Source: Siphonodentalium dalli (taxonomy: Eukaryota > Mollusca > Scaphopoda > Gadilida > Siphonodentaliidae). Taken from it: a DNA stretch of 64,000 nt. The stretch is from NCBI GenBank assembly GCA_032622095.1, contig CP136066.1, positions 200,902,978-200,966,977 on the forward strand. The letters are read 5' to 3'. Position numbers and translations under genes: made by a program. The notes under the pieces are model-generated. The model saw nothing but the letters and a program-made list of their open reading frames with translations. It did not search any database and was not told the origin of the DNA. This document shows, one piece after another, positions 10,757-22,587 of the stretch. Numbering within the stretch: the first letter of the stretch is position 1; each line of letters starts with the position of its first letter.

Positions 10757-12953
10757 TTAACCCTTTTCCCAACAGCACATGTAGTTAAACCACGTCATAT
10801 AGCCAACGTCAACAGGTATGAAGGTAATTACGTTAGCCAACAGGAATTTGACGTTATAACATCATTGGGTGTTTCCCCACACTGGCCACAGGTAAATGTG
10901 CCATGTGTATCATCCGATATGCAACAACAAGCATGCTTTCACTTAAGACTTAAGTTAAGTGTCATCTGTGAATACGATAATGGAAACATAAACCAATAGA
11001 CGAACTAAATATGTGCATATAAACAACCGTTTATCATCATTTTATCACAAATGTGAGTCAAAAATGACATTTTATGCAAATTTACAGTATGCCTATGCGA
11101 GTGTGTCCTTTAAGTTTGTTTACCCATGGATTTGTGTCCTGATTGAAAAAAAAATAATTCATGATTTTTGAAAACAAAAAAGTGTATTATAAATAAAATA
11201 ATTAAACCAAATGTCTTTATATATGATGTACATTAATCATATAAACCATGATTTGACAAAGTCGTAAAAAGACTTCCGATAAAAGCGCAAATAATTAGCA
11301 ATTACGTCACGTTGCTTTGTGAAAGTTTGTAAATTTTCATGCAAAAACCACATGTTCAAAGGTCACTTTTTGTTGATTCTAAGAATGTTTTCATTAACAA
11401 CCAATGACATCAATGATTAGAAGTTTGAACTGATTTCATTGGCTCAAGTTTAGGGGTGGAGTTTCCCCATTGATGCTAATTAGATGACAGAAAACCAGAG
11501 CGAATTGTTCGAAATGGCTGTGGGCTAACTTAGTAAGACGTCGCCAGCAGGTGCTCGAATGTGTCGCTTGGGATATTCTTTGTTTTATCGACATTGCGTT
11601 GATATAAGTACATTATTACTTTATAGTCGGTAATTATATATGCATACACGCAAAGAAGCTTCCCAAGATGAATTTGAGATATCTGCATGTCAACTGTAAA
11701 CTCGCCTTTATTTAGAAGCACCCGCATTGGGCTGACTTGATGTCAAACCAGGAGATATTTTTTTTTATTGATTTCTTTCTCGATCGATCAGGGTCCATGG
11801 TCTTTTGCGCGGTATATTTGAAATCTTGGAACAGATGGATATATAAAAGTAATATCTCATCAATTTATTATACTAAATTTGTAGATAATATATATAAAAA
11901 AGTTTTAATTATGTGTTTAGAATCCCGCCGATAGCACAACAGCGGCCGCGTCCGTAGTTACATTACAATTTTCAACCGGAAATAATATTCCGATGCTCCG
12001 ACATAACATGATTTCGCAGAGTAAATTTGTGCAATAAATGCAGAAAGATCCACTTTGAGTCATCAATTTGGAATTGCAATGTTCGAGTTCTCAAATTAAA
12101 CAACAATTGTGACACTTAATGAATATGTTTCACAACATTTGGTTTGTGGAGAAGTTCACCTACATTAAATATTGATCAAATTTCGTCTTCGTCGAAAATT
12201 CGCTACCAGTGAACCACGTGTTTCTGTTTCGTTTGTTTTCATTTTGTCAGCCAATACGAGACTGAGAACATACTCTATGTCAACATTTAATATTTAGGAA
12301 GGCAAGTTGGAAATACGTGCCTTCGTTATGTTAGTCCATTAAAAAAAAATATTATTATAAAAATCTTTTTTCACGTTCACGGATGAAGTGACAATCATAA
12401 TGGAACTCGACAGGAAAAACATCCCAATGGCCAGTTCCGCAACTGTCATGCTGAGATTTTGCTTAGCTGTGGCCGATTTAATTACGGCTGGGGAAAATGT
12501 TCATATTGCACTATTTGGAAATATAAAATCACCACTTAAGAAATAATACATAATCCAATATAAATATCAAGTTCAAGTTGTCATATTTTACATAGATTAC
12601 CCTCGCGGCCACGCATAACGCAATCAACAAGGAAGCGTCTCTGACAACAACTTTCGTTTTCGTCGAAACCACGTGTTTCTATTTCGTTTGTTTTCATTTT
12701 GTCGGCCAAAACAGCATTCTAAGTAAACATTTTGCAAATCTAAAGCCTAGCAAAGGAAGAAAGGATTTAATATGTGCCCTTCATGATCTTAACCATCAGC
12801 AGAACAAAACACAATCAATGTAAATCGTCATTATTACTCTTTATTCGAGTCTCAAATCCGAGTGTTGAAAATGCAAAAATTAAAGACGTCAAAAGACGAT
12901 ACGGACGCTACAACAAAAGACGTCAAAAGACGATACGTTGGAATAAGGGTTAA
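10757..12953. mobile_element. TTAA-target DNA element (2.2 kb, non-autonomous)
   Basis: Flanked by TTAA on both sides, with ends CCCTTTTCCCAACA and the complement of CCCTTATTCCAACG, inserted in R2. Inside are a two-copy repeat (ccacgtgtttctrtttcgtt at ~12214 and ~12669) and a 22-bp direct repeat (aaagacgtcaaaagacgata, at 12887 and 12917). No transposase frame is seen. Assignment to piggyBac/Kolobok type rests only on the TTAA target. Confidence 0.6.
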
Positions 12954-13368
12954 AGGAGTTGTGGCCCTTTTTCAAAAAGGAGGCAGAGTCCCATCTTCTA
13001 CCCACCCCTGCTCCCATACTCTCACCTCCTCTTCCCTACCCTTCTCCCACGCCTACCCCCACCACAAATCCTTGTCTAAGTTATACTTTCTTCTTGCTTT
13101 GAGAACAATACCCACAATTAATTACCTGACCAAATTATATGTCAGATTTGTGTATCTGACAATTGAGGTTCCACACAGCAATGCTGCATGGATACTATTG
13201 TTTGTCTAAGGGTGCTCTGTTAGCGCCTCCACCACTTAGCCAGGTGAGTTTATTTAACTAGAACAATGGAGCTCTACTGTAGCCTGTGTGTCGGTTTGGA
13301 TGCTTAAGACTTGTATTGGATAAAAGAGCCAAGATTGGAGATTTAACCCCTTTTATCCATTCCATGTC

Positions 13369-13770
13369 TTAACCCTTTACCCAACAAACCGGCCAAAACC
13401 GGCCAAATAAAGCTTCAACAGCCTAAAATATCTTCGGTCTGTCTCAATAGAACCATACAAATATGGATATCATTGGAACCGGCTCCTTGACCACATTGTG
13501 ATAGTTACAGTTATGCCCTGTGCCAATGCATTCTCTTATATATGCGAGTCGACCATAGGTCGCCTCGCATATATAAGAGAATGCATTGGCCTAAAAAAAT
13601 TATCTTTTTTTAACACTTTTTACCATTTTTTCTTACATTCTTTAACAATTTTATAATTTTTAATGTGTTAAGCCAATGCATTCTCTTATATATGCAAGGC
13701 GACCTATGGTCGACTCGCATATATAAGAGAATGCATTGGCACAGGGCCCTTCTGTTGGGTAAAGGGTTAA
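13369..13770. mobile_element. TTAA MITE (R3) with two long hairpins, intact
   Basis: TTAACCCTTTACCCAACA at the left and its exact complement at the right; 402 bp including TTAA. Two internal inverted repeats pair gccaatgcattctcttatat with its complement around loops such as tcgaccataggtcg. Confidence 0.9.
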
Positions 13771-14100
13771 CCTTTTCCATTATAAAGTAACTAGTATCTT
13801 GATATGTCACATGGCCATTTGCAACAACATAAAGAGAACTGCTTACACTAGAATAGTTGTGACAGGCTTTATAGATGTTATATTAACTCTTCTCTTTTGA
13901 TCCATAAATTCCAATTAACCCTTCTATTTTGACCCATAAATTCAAATAAGTTGTGTTATTATGTACATTTTGTGTCCTACTTTAGTACATAAGAGTATAC
14001 TTATAATTCCACATCAAAACTCTAGATTATGATTTCACTCATAGAATTTACTATCGCCAAGTGATGGGTTAAACATCTGCCAATCGTGATCAGCCTCTCG

Positions 14101-15245
14101 TTTATTTTAGAGTTATTTACCCTTTCTCGACACATTGAAGTTGTGCAATATATTTAGTGAATATACATTTTGTATTCTATTGGTGTGATCAATTCCTCTT
14201 TCAGTTTGTAGCATAGGGATCTGAAACCCATAAATTTCAAACCTGCCACCTTCATCGGGGGACATTTTTGTCAGCGTCTTTTACAGCCTGATATATATCC
14301 AGACTCCGTCTCATTACTTTCATCTACGTCTGACGGCACTCCCATGGAATCTGATTTCAGAGATGAAGGGGAAATTCCCTTTTTTGTGAAAACTCATTAA
14401 TATTCATAAGGCAGTGTTTATCATTGCGATACACACACATAGATCTACACATGTATGGCCGAGGTCATGTAAACATTTAAGAGTTGTCACTCTTCTAACC
14501 AAATGTCCATGCAATAAAATGCTCTCAAAGTTAATTGCTTCACGGTACATGCAGAATACAAGTTTAGCAATTCAGTTGCTATATAATAAAGAACAGTGTA
14601 ACGAAAATATAGCAATAAGCATGCTATATAAATTTTATTAAGCTGTACTACGGTCATGTTGCGTCATCTCATTGTTTACAATACGGACTTGGAATTTACT
14701 ACGAAGTTGTAATTGTCCTTATTTGGCACGTGACATAATATCCGTAGGTTAGGAGAAAATAGTATTTTTTTGAATATCTTTGCAAATACAATTCTGTTAT
14801 GTATACTCGTTCTTTCTGAACATTTCCCAATTATGAATAAACGTTTTGATTTTGAACATACGACGTTTGGTCATTTAAGATACACGACACTAACATGTAG
14901 TTTATACGATAACTGCATGAGATTGCAGTCAAATGCCGCATGTGTGGCTTGTATGAATAAGTGAATATTAATTGAATTTGCAGGAAGCTATTCATAGGTC
15001 AATCAAGGCATCGCTCGCTGTATATTGGCTAGATTTCTCTCGTTTGAAATAATTTTAACCAAGAGAGTCCTCAGACTGTAAGTTGATTGGAATGAAACAT
15101 GGTCTGAGTTTTGTTAGACTGCGTCTTTTATTCTCTATAAAATTATTTCAGCACTTCCCACCTGAAATCAGATATATCAGCAATTTTTTTGTGTGGATTA
15201 TGTGATAATATTTTCAGATTTGATAACAATTATTTATAATTACAG
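14101..15245. other. Intron sequence, no recognised feature
   Basis: AT-rich, without long frames, recognisable repeats or TE termini, up to e3. The same applies to 15310-15649 after e3. Confidence 0.5.
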
Positions 15246-15309
15246 TTGTGATGACCAAGATTCTGATGAGAGTTTCTCAAGTGAACTAGATGATTATATT
15301 GTGTGTGAG
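15246..15309 (+). CDS. NVL: NVL exon e3 (acidic linker)
   Basis: The acceptor is attacag and the donor is gttagt. T completes AAT (Asn) from e2, followed by Cys-Asp-Asp-Gln-Asp and SDESFSSELDDYIVCE, ending in phase 0. NVL proteins have an acidic Ser/Asp stretch here, and the distance from the DDY to the MNxxxSNLY motif in e4 equals that in vertebrate NVL. The downstream intron runs 28.3 kb to e4. Confidence 0.85.
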
Positions 15310-15649
15310 GTTAGTAATCTCATGTGGTTGTGAATGTTATTTGATGCATCTTGTTAGTATAGTATAAATATTAAGATAATGAGAAATATATTCACAGAAC
15401 GACACATTGTGGTAATGGGATTGTTGAGATGTTGCGAGTTCTATCCTTCGGCGATCGCACAAGTGCCTTATCAAAAACACATTAACACAGGTGCTGTTCC
15501 ATGTTTATTACATGCCACCCATCATAGATTCCGTGAATTGAAAAAAACAGATTTAAATTGTTTATTCAGGCACATACAGGGCTTGTTTGTCATGTATGAT
15601 GATGCTTTTATTTTATATTTCCAGTTTCATTTTTAAGAGTAACTTCATG

Positions 15650-16312
15650 CAGGGTTTCCGCTATAGCGGCAGGAGATCCTTTTTTGGGCCCCATTCCCCC
15701 AGCCATTTTTTCCCCTTCTGTCATACCACAGGACATATTCCATATGTATACAGGTATAAAGATGTATACTTCTCAATTTCGTTGGGACAGTACTACGAAA
15801 TTTAAATAGTTGACAACTTTATTTGATATCTGGCGAGAATGAGGTCCCCAAAGGGTGAAAACACACTCGGACCGATCTAACACGAACTGAGGAAGTGATC
15901 AAACCGGAGTTCGCTAAAACACATGCTTTGGAGTCCGCTGGTTACGTTGCTGCGGTTAGGTTACGAAAAATGACCGCCGATAATTTAATCATGTTATATT
16001 CTGGTACGTTATGCATCCGAACTTTCTGACAAGTCTTGAATAGTGGTCGTTTAACTTCAACAGGCGTGTTTCCGTATACAGCAATTAATTTTTATCTAAT
16101 AAATGTGCTATGTTTTAAAGTTATTGCGGTTGATAGCTTAGTAACTTAGGTAGAAAATGGATGCAAAACGATCAGCAAATCTACTCTGTTTCATCTATTG
16201 GCCGATACAACAAAAGTAGGTCCACCAGTGTTTCCATGACATTGAAAACATTGACTGCATTTTCCCCTCGGCGGATACAGGACCCCTTCCCCAAAACCTA
16301 GTGGAAACCCTG
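15650..16312. mobile_element. DNA transposon, TIR CAGGGTTTCCGC, 7-bp TSD (copy 2)
   Basis: Ends CAGGGTTTCCGCTATAG and GTGGAAACCCTG; CTTCATG is duplicated at 15643-15649 and 16313-16319. It is 663 bp, shorter than copy 1 (6219-7740), with the same termini and the same 7-bp target length. Confidence 0.85.
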
Positions 16313-16342
16313 CTTCATGTGACATCTACGCATTTGTAAATA

Positions 16343-17955
16343 TGGAACAGCAGTAACACGGTAATTATATGAACAGCAGTAACACGGTAATTATATGAAC
16401 AGCAGTAACACGGTAATTCTATGAACAGCAGTAACACGGTAATTCTATGAACAGCAGTAACACGGTAATTATATGAACAGCAGTAACACGGTAATTATAT
16501 GAACAGCAGTAACACGGTAATTCTATGAACAGCAGTAACACGGTAATTATATGAACAGCAGTAACACGGTAATTCTATGAACAGCAGTAACACGGTAATT
16601 CTATGAACAGCAGTAACACGGTAATTCTATGAACAGCAGTAACACGGTAATTCTATGAACAGCAGTAACACGGTAATTCTATGAACAGCAGTAACACGGT
16701 AATTCTATGAACAGCAGTAACACGGTAATTATATGAACAGCAGTAACACGGTAATTATATGAACAGCAGTAACACGGTAATTATATGAACAGCAGTAACA
16801 CGGTAATTATATGAACAGCAGTAACACGGTAATTCTATGAACAGCAGTAACACGGTAATTCTATGAACAGCAGTAACACGGTAATTATATGAACAGCAGT
16901 AACACGGTAATTCTATGAACAGCAGTAACACGGTAATTCTATGAACAGCAGTAACACGGTAATTATATGAACAGCAGTAACACGGTAATTATATGAACAG
17001 CAGTAACACGGTAATTATATGAACAGCAGTAACACGGTAATTCTATGAACAGCAGTAACACGGTAATTCTATGAACAGCAGTAACACGGTAATTCTATGA
17101 ACAGCAGTAACACGGTAATTCTATGAACAGCAGTAACACGGTAATTCTATGAACAGCAGTAACACGGTAATTATATGAACAGCAGTAACACGGTAATTAT
17201 ATGAACAGCAGTAACACGGTAATTATATGAACAGCAGTAACACGGTAATTCTATGAACAGCAGTAACACGGTAATTCTATGAACAGCAGTAACACGGTAA
17301 TTCTATGAACAGCAGTAACACGGTAATTCTATGAACAGCAGTAACACGGTAATTCTATGAAGCAGTAACACGGTAATTCTATGAACAGCAGTAACACGGT
17401 AATTCTATGAACAGCAGTAACACAGTAATTCTATGAACAGCAGTAACACGGTAATTATATGAACAGCAGTAACACGGTAATTATATGAACAGCAGTAACA
17501 CGGTAATTATATGAACAGCAGTAACACGGTAATTCTATGAACAGCAGTAACACGGTAATTCTATGAACAGCAGTAACACGGTAATTCTATGAACAGCAGT
17601 AACACGGTAATTCTATGAACAGCAGTAACACGGTAATTCTATGAACAGCAGTAACACGGTAATTCTATGAACAGCAGTAACACGGTAATTCTATGAACAG
17701 CAGTAACACGGTAATTCTATGAACAGCAGTAACACGGTAATTCTATGAACAGCAGTAACACGGTAATTCTATGAACAGCAGTAACACGGTAATTCTATGA
17801 ACAGCAGTAACGGTAATTCTATGAACAGCAGTAACACGGTAATTCTATGAACAGCAGTAACACGGTAATTCTATGAACAGCAGTAACACGGTAATTCTAT
17901 GAACAGCAGTAACACGGTAATTCTATGAACAGCAGTAACACGGTAATTCTATGAA
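16343..17955. repeat. 26-bp minisatellite, ~62 units
   Basis: Unit gaacagcagtaacacggtaa plus ttMtat, where M is A or C. Almost all units are identical apart from this one A/C site and two short units (~17360, ~17810). The A/C pattern forms an 8-unit higher-order period, AAACCCCC, in the middle of the array. Confidence 0.98.
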
Positions 17956-19220
17956 CAAGCGTCACTTGAACTTGGAATATCTCATGACTAGAAGTAATTC
18001 AATATCAAAATTTGTATCTAAAAAAAGGAGACAATGCGAGGCTATTTCTGTTGATATTCTAAGGATAAGTTTTGATCATTTGAATGTGACAACATCCAAT
18101 ATAGTGTTCAACCATGCATGACGTCGGTCAAGATTATATATTAAAAAGATAATGCATGGCTTGGAGTTGACCAGGGTCCGCAGTGGCCCGAAATTTACTT
18201 TTGCCAACTATTTTGCAAAATGAAAATAATTTTTGCCAAATGCTGTCAGTTTCTACAACATTGTGTCTTTCATTTTGATTATTTCCACAATCGCTGCTTG
18301 AGCGACCTTTGATATCGATAGGAAAGCAGTTCATTATTAATATTTCTGGCCTCTATACTTGGGTTTGTCATAGCTATGTAAACACCACCACCAGACATAC
18401 TAGCAAACCCTCCACCCGTCGATAATAATGATATCGGATTAACTGCATCTTGATAGAGGTGTTAACTTTTCATAACCTTATAATTCACTACTAATTCCAT
18501 TAATAAAAGTGTTTCTTGAAATGAGGGGTATGGTTGACATATATTATTAAACTTTATTGAGGAATCAAAAGTGACTTGCCAAAATGTTTGCCAAATGAAA
18601 ATATTTTTTGCCAAATGTGAATTATTTTTGCCATTGGCAAATTTGGCAAGTGACAGCACTAACCCTGGAGTTGACTATGGTCCGAGAGGAAGAATAGTGG
18701 TCCGAGCTTGTCTGAGAGGAAGAATAGTGGTCCGAGCTTGTCCGAGAGGAAGAATAGTTCACCGGCCGCAGCAAAACCAGCAGTCTACCACTTAAAAATC
18801 ACAAAACCCAACACAGTTATCCCCTAAAGTTTTGAATTTAGTCCATGGATCTGCCTTGCATTAAACTTACCATCAAACCCTTCAACATATTTAGGAACAT
18901 TTTCAGTTATTCTACCGTACAGACATGTAATTAGGCGGGTTCGCTCTGCGACTTGCCAAATTTGCCAAATGTAAAACTAATTCTCATTTGGCAACTTTTT
19001 TTTTTTTAATTTGGCAAAAACAATTAGCAAGTGAGTTCTATTTTCCACAAGGAAGTGAAAGTTATTCATTAACAAACTGGTCACTCAAAACGACGGTCAA
19101 GAAAGCCCTTTGCAGGCAAAGAAGTTATCACGTCTGTCAATAGGTCGTATTTTTAATATGAGCCTGCCATATGAGGGAAATGAGGTACGATTGTGGTGAA
19201 CACACAGCTGATGCCCTTAT
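17956..19220. repeat. Dispersed 'ttgccaa' repeats and a 30-bp tandem triplet
   Basis: 18180-18660 and 18940-19030 carry diverged repeats rich in 'tttgccaaatg' and 'ggcaaatttggcaag', also seen at 22050-22110. At 18680-18758 the unit gtccgagaggaagaatagtg plus gtccgagctt occurs 2.6 times. No gene is recognised. Confidence 0.6.
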
Positions 19221-19468
19221 TTAACCCTTTACCCAACAAAACGGCCAAAACCGGCCAAATAAAGCTTCAACAGCCTAAAATATCTTCGGTCTGTCTCAAT
19301 AACACCATACAAATATGGATATCATTGGAACCGGTTCATTGACCACATTGTGATGGTTACAGTTATGCCCTGTGCCAATGCATTCTCTTATATATGCGAG
19401 TCGACCATAGGTCGCCTCGCATATATAAGAGAATGCATTAGCCTAAAAAAATCTTTTTTTACCATTTT
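19221..19468. mobile_element. Left part of a TTAA MITE (R3) split by R2
   Basis: Starts TTAACCCTTTACCCAACA, matches 13369-13620 closely including the first hairpin, and stops at 'accattttt', where R2 begins. The right part is at 21755-21896. Together they make ~390 bp versus 402 bp for the intact copy. Confidence 0.92.
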
Positions 19469-21754
19469 TATGTTTACCCATACCATAGTATGGTAAACAT
19501 AGTGTCGTTGCCCGGATTGACCACTCGTCGTTGGTCCGTCTGTCTGTCTGTCTGTCCATCTGTCCGTCTGTCTGTCCGTAGACACTTTACGAGTAATGCG
19601 ATAACTCAAACATTTTTTATCCGATCGAAACCAAATTTTGTATATGGGTTTCTCAGCCCAAAATACAGATCGAGTTCGAATATGGGTTTGATCCGATTTA
19701 TTTTAAAGGAGTTATGACCCTTTTTCGAAAAAAAAATTGGGAAAAAAAATCGATTTCTTAAAAAAAAAATTACTTTTAACTTTTATAATAATAATAAAAA
19801 AAATGTCATTGACATTGATTGGTTGATCGGTTTAGAAAATAATTAACCCTGCTCACAAATGCTATCTGATGCATCAAAGTCAAACAATTTTCTTCTGATC
19901 TGCCTCATATTTCTTACCTAGGTCTTTCTTAGCACGTTCTTCATCTGTATGGATTTTGGTATTGTTTAGTTAACCCTTTCCACTCTTGTTTTTAAATAGA
20001 ATTCATCCAAGCCAGGATGACTCAAACATTTTTCATCTGATCGACACCAATTTTGGTATATGAATTTCTGACCCCTAAATACAGATCAAGTGCGAATATG
20101 GGTTTGATCCGGTATATATTAACAGAGTTATGGCCCTTTATAATTCATACATCTTTTCCATGCACTATTAAATTTGAATAGAACAAGACACACCTGTGTT
20201 ATTGGAAGGAGATAATTTATTGCTTTGGACACAGTGACCTGATAGTTCCACTGGTGACTGCAGACTTAATATAAACATCTGTCAAACTTTGATTGATGTT
20301 AGACTCTTTATTCCAGTTCTGTTCTCTGTTGAAACCATGCAGTTCATGGCATTATTGTTTACAGAGACACTGTTGTTAATACAGCATTCCTTAGTTCCAT
20401 CATATGATGTCATTGAAAATGATTAACCCTCTGCACACATCATATGGTCTTCTGATGTTTTTTATTTGATCATTCTCCTATTCTATGTACATGTTGATGG
20501 TGATCCACTTTTAATTTGCATGAATTTGGGATTAAAATTAACCCATTCGATTGACTCATATTATCTGATAGACATATATTAAATTATCACTTTAACTTTG
20601 AGCCAGGTTCAGTCAGTGTTTCAAGAAATGACCAATTGAAATTCATCATTAGAGGATATGTCTTATTTTGAAATTCCCTCAATTGCATTTGGGCTACAGG
20701 ATAATATTAACAGTGCTGGGATTCTTGAGACTGACTTATTGTATGGGTTTCTAAATCCAATGACATGCATTTTGTTGACTACTCTGTGTTTATCAGTTCA
20801 TTAGTTTGGGTAAGATTAACCCCTTACTATCCAATTTGATAACTCAAATATTTCCATTGATTATGTTTATAGTTCTGGCACAGTTTATGATAACACACCT
20901 CTAACCTGCATAGTGAGGGTCATTTGGTTTATTTGCTTAAATATATTAACATCCTTCACCAATCCTGTTGACACAATGTGATAGCTAAATATTTTTTGCA
21001 TGATTACTCTATAAATAATCACATCTGTGATAATCATGACACATTCTTCACCTGTATAGATTTTGGTATCGATCGAATGGTTGTGATAATATTATAAACC
21101 TTAACTTTAATTATATTTAAACTGTTCACAAACATATTTTTCTAATGATCAACTTACAAGAAAATTAACATTTATATCCAATCATTAGCAATCATATTTT
21201 ATATCCAGGTCTATACATCCCTCACTTCTATAGTTGATCAGGTATTGATTGTTTTTTAGTGGTGAAATATTAATAGGTTGCTATGAATTTTTAATATGCA
21301 GCTGACACAAGATATTATGAACAAATAAATAGCAATGATAATAAAAAAACCCACACAATATGTAATGTCTCATGTTCCAATGTAATAAATAGATAAATGG
21401 AGTTGCTATGATGTTTATCTACCTAATTTCTTAATTATTTGATATTTAACAGCTATGGTGCTTCTCTCCGACTATGGATTGAGCTTAATTAGACTTATAA
21501 CTCTATAAGACATACATGTATCTGTGTTGGAGTCACTAATAGGTTCAGGTTGAAATCAAAGCCACGTCTGTTAACATTGTGTTAATGTGAGCAAGGTGCC
21601 CAATAAGTGTGATTTCACTTGTGAATTAATAGTAAGGTGTGAATTGTTTAAAGTTTTGCACTCATGAAAAGGATGGGGTAAGGATATATGAAAATAGCTC
21701 ATCGCTGTCGCCAAGGTATGGGTTAAACATCTGCCGATCGTGATCGGCCTCTCG
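19469..21754 (+). mobile_element. R2 Helentron-like element with defined ends (2286 bp)
   Basis: It sits inside the R3 MITE, which fixes its ends: 5' TATGTTTACCCATACCATAG and 3' GCCGATCGTGATCGGC plus CTCTCG. The palindrome TACCATAGTATGGTA lies near the 5' end and the hairpin 6 bp from the 3' end. There is no target duplication beyond T-runs and no coding capacity. The Helentron/HINE assignment is an inference. Confidence 0.8.
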
Positions 21755-21896
21755 TTTCTTACATTCTTTAACAATTTTATAATTTTTAATGTGTTAAGCC
21801 AATGCATTCTCTTATATATGCGAGGCGACCTATGGTTGACTCGTATATATAAGAGAATGCATTGGCACAGGGCCCTTCTGTTGGGTAAAGGGTTAA
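21755..21896. mobile_element. Right part of the split TTAA MITE (R3)
   Basis: Continues the MITE from 'tttcttacattctttaac' through its second hairpin to TGTTGGGTAAAGGGTTAA. Confidence 0.92.
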
Positions 21897-22437
21897 TTTA
21901 ATGCAGCCCTTCTACAGGCATTTTTATGGGTGATTGATGTGTTGTTCTATGACAAGGGAAGTCTGTCTGTGTTAATTTTTTTCTTTGAAATAACTATTAT
22001 CGAAGCAAAAACAATCAATGTTGGATAGCCAGCTTATTTCGGGGTCCGATATCATTTGGCAACTCCTGAGAAAATTTAGCAAAAAGTAATTTCATTTGGC
22101 AAAAGTAAAATCTGGTTCCAGCGCAGACCCTTGTAATGAGAGAAAATCATTTTTTGTTCGATCTTTTTGTGAACTAGTTGAAACAGGCTCCCTTTGGGAG
22201 CATTTATTTAGCGTCATATCCTCTTTGTGCACTTTGAGCTCGTTTTGGTCTTTTTTTTTAGATTTAACTCCTTGCTCAAATTGTTTTTTTTTTTTTTTAA
22301 ATAAAATAAAAAATTAACACCATTATAATGTTCGCCGCAAAAACCCCAAGTCACCACACAAAATTTGGATAAATTCGGTCCAAGGGTCTGGGAGAATAAT
22401 TGCAAACAGATGGAAGGACGGACAGATCCTACTTTTT
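21897..22437. other. Intron repeats before the NVL exon copy
   Basis: Contains a 'ttggcaa' patch (~22055-22105), one copy of gtgaactagttgaaacaggc (~22170) and a segment ending ggacggacagatcctac. No gene is seen. The region 22588-22844 after the exon copy is similar and carries the second copy of that repeat. Confidence 0.5.
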
Positions 22438-22587
22438 TATACATATAGATAATCAATATATATTTACTGTTACCAGGAGAAGAATACAATGAATAACGCA
22501 ATGTCAAATCTCTATTCTGCACACAAACTACCAAAAGAAAATATTCTCAAATCAACTTGTGCATGGATCAGATACGGTTGTGCTTTG
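22438..22587 (+). pseudogene. Truncated duplicate of NVL exon e4 with its acceptor
   Basis: Bases 22438-22552 copy 43617-43733 (the last 36 intron bases and first ~80 coding bases of e4) with about nine mismatches by eye. The acceptor ttactgttaccag is kept. From 22477 the frame reads EKNTMNNAMSNLYSAHK and LPKENILKS. Similarity stops after ctcaaatca at 22552, but the frame stays open to a donor-like TTTG|gtatga at 22587/22588. A 111-nt cassette exon in phase 0/0 is therefore possible. Dispersed repeat copies (gtgaactagttgaaacaggc) flank it at ~22170 and ~22764. It is either a dead fragment or an alternative exon; transcripts would decide. Confidence 0.8.

Larger units (their letters stand above)
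10559..14100 (+). mobile_element. R2 Helentron-like copy interrupted by two TTAA elements
   Basis: The head (TATACCCATACCTTAGTATGG) starts at 10559. The R2 body breaks at 'gatttatttTTAA' (10760) and resumes at 'TTAAaggagttgtggcccttt' (12950). The 3' hairpin end (catctgccaatcgtgatcag plus cctctcg) is at 14100. Removing the insertions leaves ~950 bp. Confidence 0.6.

Noticed and set aside
12862-13209. 115-codon open frame
   Set aside because: It crosses the right end of a TTAA element and low-complexity CT-rich sequence; no domain or homology is evident.
16343-17955. CRISPR-like regular array
   Set aside because: Units are directly adjacent with no unique spacers, and the context is a eukaryotic intron.
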